From Sulfurimonas sp. (GTDB lineage Bacteria > Campylobacterota > Campylobacteria > Campylobacterales > Sulfurimonadaceae): a stretch of DNA of 5,109 nucleotides. Both the position numbers and the translations under genes were made by a program. Every line of letters starts with the position of its first letter. The stretch's first letter is position 1. Below, in pieces: positions 1 through 5,109 of this stretch. The DNA lies in assembly GCA_016764205.1 (NCBI GenBank), contig JAESSH010000017.1, positions 2,971 to 8,079 of the forward strand. Direction: 5' to 3'. Below the pieces are notes generated by a model. It was not told the origin of the DNA. It did not search any database and was given only the letters and a program-made list of their open reading frames with translations.

Positions 1-107
1 GTTTGAAGAACATCAACTTCTATCTCTTCTTGTTTTGCATATGCTCTTATTAGATTAGCTATATAATGTTTATTTGAGTTGAATTTTACTTCAAAAATAA
101 AATACAT
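1..107 (-). CDS. N-terminal fragment of a small gene after hydD, possibly HydE-like (partial)
   Basis: An open frame begins with ATG at 107-105 and runs off the left edge without a stop, giving 35 codons that start MYFIFEVKFNSNKHY and end near EEIEVDVLQ. An AAGGA ribosome site lies six bases before the ATG, and the frame begins 62 bases after hydD on the same strand, so it is probably the next gene of the operon. The residues look like an ordinary soluble alpha/beta protein start, with no signal peptide or membrane helix in the visible part. They do not show the acylphosphatase signature expected at the start of HypF. In Wolinella and Helicobacter the gene after hydD is hydE, an accessory gene needed for hydrogenase activity. 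Calling this HydE rests on position only, since too little sequence is present to recognise the family. That a real gene begins here is fairly likely; its identity is uncertain. Confidence 0.55.
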   Translation of the reverse strand, partial: MYFIFEVKFNSNKHYIANLIRAYAKQEEIEVDVLQ

Positions 108-169
108 TTATTTTCCTTATTTTGTTTTAGTTATTTATTATTTTTTTAATATTTATCTTGAAGAGGAAT
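108..169. other. AT-rich spacer between hydD and the next gene
   Basis: These 62 bases are almost pure A and T. They hold the AAGGA ribosome site of the downstream gene at about 114-118. I see no convincing hairpin followed by a T run on the minus strand, so transcription probably continues from hydD into the next gene. Confidence 0.5.
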
Positions 170-742
170 TTAAAGATTAGACATATCATAAAAATCAGAT
201 ATTTTCGGATTTGCATATTTATCAATAATCGTCTCGAGAGTTACTTCTTTAGAGGTTTTCTTTATGAGTTGGATACCAGAATTACTTAGTTCTTCTAAGG
301 TTGCGTCTATAAGCTTAGGCATACATGATGCTGTTAAGTCTGTTAATCCATTTTTTACTTCTATAATATCTTCAGGTACCATTGTGATAAGTTGAACTTC
401 TCCCATATCTTCATGAAATGAGCAAATTTCTATCATCATAGTAATTTCAACTTCGTTCGCAGTTTTACGGGTTGCATCTTCATGAGACATAACTTCTTCT
501 GCATTTTCTGATGCTATTGTTCCTACAGGACCCTCTTTAGAGCCAGTACCAACAACTACAACTTTATCATACTCTTGGTAGTATGTCATCAAAGTAAATC
601 CTAAAGTACCGCCTTCAACTATAGTTAGTTGAGGGTGATCTTCATAATTTTCTTGAATATATTTTACTAAGTATGCACCTAGACCTTCATCATGAAATAT
701 AATATTTCCTATACCTATCAGCGCTACTTTCTCATATTTCAA
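170..742 (-). CDS. hydD: HydD/HyaD-family hydrogenase maturation endopeptidase homologue with an altered metal site
   Basis: This 190-residue protein belongs to the HybD/HycI/HyaD family (peptidase M52), cytoplasmic proteases that use the nickel of the nearly finished large subunit to find and cut its C-terminal tail. The family start is clear: GIGNIIFHDEGLG at residues 10-22, with Glu19 matching nickel ligand Glu16 of E. coli HybD. GGT at 44-46 and VPEDI at 122-126 also align. The other two ligands do not: by my alignment HybD Asp62 is Gly65 (in VVVVGTGS) and HybD His93 is Asn96 (in TANEVEI). The protein is somewhat longer than HybD, with an extra C-terminal stretch of about 30 residues (161-190). 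The start is TTG at 742-740, set by an AAAAGGA ribosome site seven bases upstream; the nearby ATG is out of frame. It follows hydC by 27 bases. Family membership is certain; whether it cuts HydB with this site is open. Confidence 0.9.
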   Translation of the reverse strand: MKYEKVALIGIGNIIFHDEGLGAYLVKYIQENYEDHPQLTIVEGGTLGFTLMTYYQEYDKVVVVGTGSKEGPVGTIASENAEEVMSHEDATRKTANEVEITMMIEICSFHEDMGEVQLITMVPEDIIEVKNGLTDLTASCMPKLIDATLEELSNSGIQLIKKTSKEVTLETIIDKYANPKISDFYDMSNL

Positions 743-749
743 TAAACTA

Positions 750-756
750 TCCTTTT
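750..756 (-). promoter_or_regulatory. Ribosome binding site supporting the TTG start of hydD
   Basis: On the minus strand AAAAGGA lies seven bases before TTG at 742. The next codons give the conserved family start (KYEKVALIGIGN), and no in-frame ATG exists near it, so TTG is the credible start. Confidence 0.7.
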
Positions 757-769
757 AAGATAAAGGGAA

Positions 770-1510
770 TTACTCCCCTTTATCATCTTTAATAAACTTA
801 CTACCGCCAATAACAATAGCAATATCACCTTCTTTCCAAAAAATAGTTCTCCATACTTGATAATAAATATGAAAAGCTACCCAAGTAATTATAAACCACA
901 TTGTAGTGTGATGAATAATTCTAACATCCATTAGATTTGTACCAGATGCTGTACTTCCAACCATCCATGAACTTACAGGAAGAGTCCAATCTGTTGCAAC
1001 ATGTAATATCCACGGCCACCATTCACCAATAGAGCTATGCCCATGTGGGAAAATTTGTACATACATTTGTAGCCCAGTGAAAAGCATCCATGCTAATAAA
1101 AGGTGAAATATTGTGAAATAAACTGTATTAAAACTATCTGAATGCGTTGAATCAAAGTTTTTAGTACGGTTTAGTGTTAATAAGTTCACTACAACTGCTC
1201 CAAACTGTTTAATGTTCGTCGCTGTAGGTATTATCCTTTTATATGCTTTCTCAAAACGAGAAAAGAAAAAGAGATATGCTATTATTATTGAAGTAACATC
1301 AAAAATAATTGCAACCATAAAGTGTCCCCATCTATTCCACGCCATTACATATTTGTCAACAGCAGGATCAGCTATAAAAGTCTGATAATAAGGTGCAGCA
1401 ATATACAAACCTGTTGCAACTGCTGTAATCATACAAAACACATTTAACCAATGAATAATTCTCATTGCTGGAGTCATGCGTCTTACTTGTTTATAACCTT
1501 GATTAGCCAT
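770..1510 (-). CDS. hydC: [NiFe]-hydrogenase cytochrome b subunit HydC
   Basis: HydC is the diheme cytochrome b that anchors the hydrogenase to the membrane and passes electrons from the small subunit to the quinone pool, menaquinone in this group. Four membrane helices are visible at about residues 17-38, 62-84, 128-152 and 199-223 of the 246-residue product. Histidines typical of the family sit in or next to them: His20 (RIIHW), His63 (WGHF), His136 (FHLLLAW), His200/His201 (RIIHHTTMW) and His214 (VAFHIYY). In Wolinella HydC the equivalent helix histidines include the heme ligands. The frame is open up to an ATG at 1543, but that start would lie inside the hydB end. An AAGGAGG site overlapping the hydB stop points instead to the tandem ATGATG at 1513/1510, and spacing favours 1510 (MANQGYKQ). 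Translation is therefore probably coupled to hydB. Length is close to other HydC/HyaC proteins. Confidence 0.95.
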   Translation of the reverse strand: MANQGYKQVRRMTPAMRIIHWLNVFCMITAVATGLYIAAPYYQTFIADPAVDKYVMAWNRWGHFMVAIIFDVTSIIIAYLFFFSRFEKAYKRIIPTATNIKQFGAVVVNLLTLNRTKNFDSTHSDSFNTVYFTIFHLLLAWMLFTGLQMYVQIFPHGHSSIGEWWPWILHVATDWTLPVSSWMVGSTASGTNLMDVRIIHHTTMWFIITWVAFHIYYQVWRTIFWKEGDIAIVIGGSKFIKDDKGE

Positions 1511-1515
1511 CATAG

Positions 1516-1522
1516 CCTCCTT
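1516..1522 (-). promoter_or_regulatory. Shine-Dalgarno site of hydC overlapping the hydB stop codon
   Basis: The minus strand reads TAAGGAGGCTATGATGGCT: the last two bases of the hydB TAA form the start of a perfect AAGGAGG. Spacing is two bases to the first ATG (1513) and five to the second (1510), so the second is the better start. The 257-residue version starting at 1543 has its ATG upstream of this site, inside hydB. Confidence 0.8.
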
Positions 1523-3374
1523 AGAATGCGGAAGTAGGGTCAACTTTATAAACAGCTAACTCCTTACCGTTTGTATCCATAATATGCACTGCACAAGCAA
1601 TACAAGGGTCAAAACTATGCACGGTTCTAATGATTTCTAATGGCTCTTCAGGATTAGCTACTTTTGTTCCAATCACAGCTGCTTCATATGCACCAATTTC
1701 ACCATTTGGTCCTCTTGGTCCCGCATTCCATGTAGAAGGTACTACTGCTTGAAAGTTTGTAACTAGACCATCTTTAATAACCATCCAGTGTCCTAAACTA
1801 CCACGAGGTGCTTCTGCAAGAGCTCTACCTCTACAATCTTTACTTACTTCATCAAAGTCAAATTCAGTCCATGTGTTTAAATCACCAGAAGCTGCATTCG
1901 CAGCAAGTTCAGCTGCCCAATCTTTCATTGCATCAGCAATTAATTCAGTTTCAATAGCACGTCCAGCCGTTCTACCTACAGTTGAAAAAAGTACAGTAAC
2001 AGGAAGACCTGAACGTTTAAGGAAGTTACCAACATATTTAGTAATGTTTTTATCACCTTTAACATAACCAACTACCATACGAGCAAGTGGTCCAACTTCT
2101 ACTTTACGACCATCATAAAGTGGAGATTTAATCCATGAATATTTTTCGTCTGTTTTAAGATATGCATATCCATCATCTCTTTTATCTAGACCTGTATACT
2201 TAGGAATTGTTGTTCCATCATATGGACGTTCAGGTGCACCTGTACCTTCAAACCATGAGTGTGTAACATCTTCTGTTATTTTTTCTTCATCAAGTTCGTG
2301 TACCTTAGTGATGTCTCCATCAAGAACTAAACCTGACGGTAAATAAAGTGCAGAGTTATAGAAACCAGTGTCATCTAATCTAAAGTCTCCATAAGACATA
2401 TATGAAAGTAGTCCACCACCAGTTCCACCAACACCTTTACCAAATGCTCCCTTATGATCTGAGGCATGGAAAGTTGCAGATGAATCTGTTGCTTCAGGAG
2501 CATACGCAGTACCAGCCATATAAATATCTGGCATATAAGCTCTTTTAACAAAGTCTGTTGTCTCACGTAATAATTCTTGGAATAATGAAATACGTGCAGG
2601 GTTTTGAATATCTTGAACACAAGTTACTCCACCAACAACTATAGACTGTGGATGCGGAGATTTTCCACCAAAAACTGCATGCATTTTAGACATACGTCTT
2701 TGAACATCGAGTGCCTCAAGATAGTGAGCAACACCAATAAGGTTTTGTTCTGGAGTCAATTTATAGTTATTGTTACCCCAGTATCCATTTCCAAAGATAC
2801 CTAAACGACCCTCTTTAACAAACTTAATAATACGAGCTTGAATATCTCCAAATACTGTTGCACCAGCAAGATATGGTGTTGTGCCAGCTACCGCTGCCCA
2901 CTTTTCAGCCTCTTTTGCTGTAGCTACAGGATCAGCTGTTGTTGCAGCAACAACATCAACAAAGTCAAGTGCATGTAAATGATAAAAGTGTACAAAGTGA
3001 TCGTGCATTTGTAATGACCCTTGAATAAGGTTTCTTACAATACGTGCATTTTTAGGTATAGTAATGTTAAAAGCATCTTCAGCTGCTTCACAAGATCTTT
3101 GGTAGTGTGTACCTGTACAAACACCACAAATACGCATTGTCATTAGACCGACATCTCGAGGATCTCTTCCTTGAACAATAGTTTCAATTCCTCTAAACAT
3201 AGTAGAAGAACTCCATGCATCTATAATTACATTGTCACTATTGATTATTGCCTCTATTCTAAGGTGACCCTCAATTCTTGTAATTGGATCAACAATAATA
3301 TGTTTGTTTCCATTTTCATCAGTTGTGTGGAAATTTCCATCAGCTCCGTGTGCTTCTTTATTCATTTTTGACAT
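1521..3374 (-). CDS. hydB: [NiFe]-hydrogenase large (catalytic) subunit HydB, group 1 uptake type
   Basis: HydB holds the NiFe(CN)2CO active site that splits H2 in the periplasm. All signatures are present in the 617 residues: PITRIEGH at 30-37 with Glu35, the proton-relay glutamate; the N-terminal motif RICGVCTGTH at 81-90 with Cys83 and Cys86; EAPRGSLGHW at 521-530 with the active-site arginine Arg524; and the C-terminal motif DPCIACAVH at 589-597 with Cys591 and Cys594. Family knowledge places maturation cleavage after His597, which would release a 20-residue tail (598-617). There is no signal peptide, as expected for a subunit exported together with HydA. ATG at 3374 overlaps the hydA TAA by one base (TAATG) and has a GGAGGAG ribosome site within the hydA end; a second ATG three codons on is less well placed. 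The length is normal for group 1, and I see no missing catalytic residue. Confidence 0.98.
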   Translation of the reverse strand: MSKMNKEAHGADGNFHTTDENGNKHIIVDPITRIEGHLRIEAIINSDNVIIDAWSSSTMFRGIETIVQGRDPRDVGLMTMRICGVCTGTHYQRSCEAAEDAFNITIPKNARIVRNLIQGSLQMHDHFVHFYHLHALDFVDVVAATTADPVATAKEAEKWAAVAGTTPYLAGATVFGDIQARIIKFVKEGRLGIFGNGYWGNNNYKLTPEQNLIGVAHYLEALDVQRRMSKMHAVFGGKSPHPQSIVVGGVTCVQDIQNPARISLFQELLRETTDFVKRAYMPDIYMAGTAYAPEATDSSATFHASDHKGAFGKGVGGTGGGLLSYMSYGDFRLDDTGFYNSALYLPSGLVLDGDITKVHELDEEKITEDVTHSWFEGTGAPERPYDGTTIPKYTGLDKRDDGYAYLKTDEKYSWIKSPLYDGRKVEVGPLARMVVGYVKGDKNITKYVGNFLKRSGLPVTVLFSTVGRTAGRAIETELIADAMKDWAAELAANAASGDLNTWTEFDFDEVSKDCRGRALAEAPRGSLGHWMVIKDGLVTNFQAVVPSTWNAGPRGPNGEIGAYEAAVIGTKVANPEEPLEIIRTVHSFDPCIACAVHIMDTNGKELAVYKVDPTSAF

Positions 3375-4612
3375 TAACTTTCTCCTCCGTCTTCTCTTTT
3401 ACCTGCAACTAAACTAGCTGCTGCATGAATACCTATACCAATACCTGCTGCTGTTAATAAACCTAGACCAAATTGGTCAACTGTTTTTTCAACTCCACCG
3501 GTTGGTGCTTTGATCTGAGCATTAGACATTGGTCTTTCATACGCATACTTATCCCAGAAATCTGGTTCAGAACACCCAATACAACCACGTCCAACACCAA
3601 TTGGCCAGTTAACACCCTCGTTGTATCTTATAATAGAACAGTTATTAAATGTCATTGGACCTTTACAACCTACTTTATAAAGACAAAAGTTGTTTTTCGC
3701 ACCTTCATCACCCCATTCTTCTACATACTCACCTGCATCAAAGTGACCACGTCTTTCACAGTTATCGTGAATTCTGTAACCAAACGCAAACTTAGGACGT
3801 AAAAGTGAGTCAAGCTCAGGAATTTGACCTGTTAGTACATAATGTAAAATAACACCTACCATATTAGAAGGGTTAGCTGGACAAGCAGGAATGTTAATAA
3901 GTGGTTTACCTTTTACTACATCCATAACCCCAACAGAATCTGTTGGATTTGGAGCAGCTGCAGGAATACCACCATACGTTGCACATGCACCTACAGCAAC
4001 TACTGCTGCGGCATCTGCTGATAAACGGTGTAACTGGTCTACAAATGTCTCACCGCTAGCACCATTAGTTCCGTATCCACCATTTTCACCAAGTGGCACT
4101 GCACCTTCAACAAATAGTAAATATTTACCTTTATGTAGTTCTGCTGCTTCATTCATTTGCTTCTCAGCTTGATGTCCTGAAGCTGCTTGTAATGTATGCT
4201 GAAATTCTATATTGATAATATCTAAAATAATTTCGTCAATTTTTGGCCCGTCAGAACGTAATAGTGCTTCAGTATTACCAGCACAGTCAGAAAGTTCTAT
4301 CCAAATAACAGGTACTTTATTCATTAACACAGCAGCTTCAGCTACTAGTGGTGTAAACGAAGCAGGAAGCATAAGCATTGCAGTAGTTGCAGAAGCCCAT
4401 TTTAGAAAGTCTCTTCTTTCTAAACCTTGCTCTTCAATACTTTGAGTAAAGTCCCTTCTATTATTAAGAGGGTCTAACTTTTTTAAATCCTCTATTCTAT
4501 CCTGACATTGAATGTAGAGTTTATCGTAAAACTCATCACCCTTGTTAGTGTCAACTTTTGCACTCTCCGCCGTAAACAGTTTTTTTACGGATTCTTCTTG
4601 TTCTTTACCCAT
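3374..4612 (-). CDS. hydA: [NiFe]-hydrogenase small subunit HydA, Tat-exported, with a non-standard proximal cluster motif
   Basis: HydA is the electron-transfer subunit, with three Fe-S clusters between the NiFe site and cytochrome b. Its 412 residues contain a long N-terminal region, a twin-arginine signal ERRDFLK (65-71) with a hydrophobic stretch and a likely cut near Ala93, the cluster domains, and a C-terminal membrane helix (about 382-403) that docks on HydC. Distal ligands are His282, Cys285, Cys310 and Cys316; medial ligands are Cys325, Cys344 and Cys347 with Pro337. For the proximal cluster Cys110, Cys210 and Cys244 are present, but the usual ECTxC motif reads DCAGNTE (109-115), so the second cysteine is Asn113. 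The extra cysteines of the O2-tolerant six-cysteine type are also absent (Gly112 and Gly215). The start at 4612 has AAGGAG seven bases upstream. It is the first gene of the operon, overlapping hydB by one base. The family is certain; the cluster chemistry is open. Confidence 0.97.
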   Translation of the reverse strand: MGKEQEESVKKLFTAESAKVDTNKGDEFYDKLYIQCQDRIEDLKKLDPLNNRRDFTQSIEEQGLERRDFLKWASATTAMLMLPASFTPLVAEAAVLMNKVPVIWIELSDCAGNTEALLRSDGPKIDEIILDIINIEFQHTLQAASGHQAEKQMNEAAELHKGKYLLFVEGAVPLGENGGYGTNGASGETFVDQLHRLSADAAAVVAVGACATYGGIPAAAPNPTDSVGVMDVVKGKPLINIPACPANPSNMVGVILHYVLTGQIPELDSLLRPKFAFGYRIHDNCERRGHFDAGEYVEEWGDEGAKNNFCLYKVGCKGPMTFNNCSIIRYNEGVNWPIGVGRGCIGCSEPDFWDKYAYERPMSNAQIKAPTGGVEKTVDQFGLGLLTAAGIGIGIHAAASLVAGKREDGGES

Positions 4613-4652
4613 AGTAAATCTCCTTTTTATTTCGACTAAATAATCAATGACT

Positions 4653-4658
4653 ATTCTA
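4653..4658 (-). promoter_or_regulatory. Candidate -10 element for the hydABCD operon
   Basis: The minus strand reads TAGAAT, five of six bases matching the sigma-70 TATAAT consensus, about 40 bases before the hydA ATG. The hexamer 17 bases upstream (TTTCTA) is a poor -35, which is common in Campylobacterota promoters. In DNA this rich in A and T such a match arises easily by chance, so this is a suggestion only. Confidence 0.25.
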
Positions 4659-4701
4659 TTAGAAGTAAACTTAAATAGAAATGAATTATTATTTATTATT
4701 T

Positions 4702-4728
4702 AAAAAGAAACATATTGTGTTTCTTTTT
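4702..4728 (-). terminator. Intrinsic terminator after the upstream membrane protein gene
   Basis: Eleven-base perfect inverted arms, AAAAAGAAACA (4702-4712) and TGTTTCTTTTT (4718-4728), enclose a five-base loop. On the minus-strand transcript the hairpin ends in a U run, beginning 34 bases after the stop codon of the upstream gene. The stem is weak (two G-C pairs) but perfect. It would separate the upstream gene from the hyd operon; the symmetry means it could act in both directions, although no gene on the plus strand needs it. Confidence 0.6.
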
Positions 4729-4761
4729 TATGATACACAAACAGTATAATTATACAATTTG

Positions 4762-5109
4762 TTATCTACCCATCCATTCATTCGTAGTATATACTTTACC
4801 GTTTCTTGGTGAAATCCACATTTGGTACATAGAGGTCCACCACATTATTGCAAAAGCCATCATGTATCCAAATCCGCCAATTATGGTAAACCATGCAAAG
4901 CCTGGGTATATAGATGTGACCCACCATGATGATATATCTATAAGGATAAAAAGAAAAGGTATGGCAAGAATCACAGCTTTTACATTTTGATTGAACCCAA
5001 CAGCTAAAGAAAATATATACCCCACAAAGATAAAGATAAATGCAATACCAAAAAGATGTATATGTGACACACGAGTAAGAGAATCTACTGTTGCTCCCGT
5101 ATCTACTTT
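4762..5109 (-). CDS. Integral membrane protein, C-terminal part (partial at right edge)
   Basis: The frame is open from the right edge to TAA at 4764-4762, giving the last 115 residues. A GTG at 5070 could serve as a start, but the reading frame continues upstream of it (KVDTGATVDSLTR) with no stop and no clear ribosome site, so the gene most likely extends beyond the window. Three membrane helices are visible at about residues 17-38, 43-63 and 71-95. The first is preceded by a short SHIHLFG motif (15-21); the second ends in DISSWW (58-63). The tail after residue 98 is polar and short. Two histidines at the membrane edge could be heme or metal ligands, but that is inference. I do not recognise the family with confidence. 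The terminator and spacing after it suggest it is a separate transcription unit from the hydrogenase genes, so a role in H2 metabolism is not implied. Confidence 0.7.
   Translation of the reverse strand, partial: KVDTGATVDSLTRVSHIHLFGIAFIFIFVGYIFSLAVGFNQNVKAVILAIPFLFILIDISSWWVTSIYPGFAWFTIIGGFGYMMAFAIMWWTSMYQMWISPRNGKVYTTNEWMGR

Larger units (their letters stand above)
4613..4761. other. Intergenic region upstream of hydA
   Basis: This AT-rich stretch of 149 bases separates the membrane protein gene from hydA. It contains a hairpin terminator near its right side, the AAGGAG ribosome site of hydA at 4620-4625, and an 11-base inverted repeat with a possible -10 element at about 4653-4664. I see no sigma-54 -24/-12 pair and no complete FNR/CRP-type palindrome. 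Confidence 0.6.

Noticed and set aside
455..550. HydD as a pseudogene
   Set aside because: The frame is intact over 190 codons, has a good ribosome site, and keeps the other family motifs, so only the metal site is altered.
2375..2620. Minus-strand 81-codon frame inside hydB
   Set aside because: It is a shifted-frame shadow of the HydB coding region, whose own frame is unbroken and conserved across this stretch.
1873..4445. Several plus-strand open frames of 64-109 codons opposite hydB and hydA (for example 3473-3802 and 3891-4172)
   Set aside because: They lie antisense to strongly conserved coding sequence, have low-complexity or unlikely protein sequences and show no ribosome sites or known motifs.
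4446..4465. First RRDF motif of HydA (residues 52-55) as the Tat signal
   Set aside because: No hydrophobic stretch follows it directly, while ERRDFLK at 65-71 is followed by one and by an AxA-type cut site.
3374..4612. O2-tolerant (group 1d) type six-cysteine proximal cluster in HydA
   Set aside because: The two extra cysteines are Gly112 and Gly215 here, and one standard cysteine is also missing, so this is not that type.
4634..4647. FNR/CRP-like box upstream of hydA (TTGAT-TATT-TAGTC on the minus strand)
   Set aside because: Only the left half-site matches; the right half does not resemble ATCAA.
4715..4990. Plus-strand 91-codon frame opposite the membrane protein gene
   Set aside because: It begins inside the terminator hairpin and runs antisense to a frame with clear membrane helices; no ribosome site was seen.

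Overview
The window is one strand-coherent block of an uptake [NiFe]-hydrogenase operon, read entirely on the minus strand. The AT-rich DNA, the hydA-hydB-hydC-hydD gene order, the short or overlapping gene junctions and the protein sequences point to a Campylobacterota (Epsilonproteobacteria) genome of the Sulfurimonas/Arcobacter/Wolinella kind. The genus cannot be fixed from the sequence alone.

Layout in the direction of transcription (high to low coordinates): the C-terminal part of an unidentified three-helix membrane protein runs in from the right edge and ends at 4762. It is followed by an AT-rich hairpin terminator (4702-4728) and a 149-base intergenic region that should carry the operon promoter. 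Then come hydA, the Tat-exported small subunit (4612-3374); hydB, the large catalytic subunit (3374-1521), which overlaps hydA by one base; hydC, the membrane cytochrome b subunit (best start 1510, not 1543); and hydD, a maturation endopeptidase homologue with a TTG start (742-170). Last is the first 35 codons of a further small gene (107 to the left edge), which sits where hydE lies in related operons.

How they work together: HydA and HydB would fold in the cytoplasm, HydB would receive its NiFe(CN)2CO centre and lose a 20-residue C-terminal tail, and the pair would cross the membrane on the HydA twin-arginine signal. The HydA C-terminal helix would then dock on HydC, so that electrons from periplasmic H2 pass through three Fe-S clusters and two b hemes to the quinone pool.

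The unusual part lies in details of otherwise well-conserved proteins. HydA has lost one of the four cysteines expected to bind the proximal Fe-S cluster (the CxxC motif reads C-A-G-N, with Asn113). HydD lacks two of the three metal-binding residues of the HybD/HycI protease family (the Asp is Gly65, the His is Asn96), although HydB still carries a tail that needs cutting. These two departures in a single operon are the main things worth following up.
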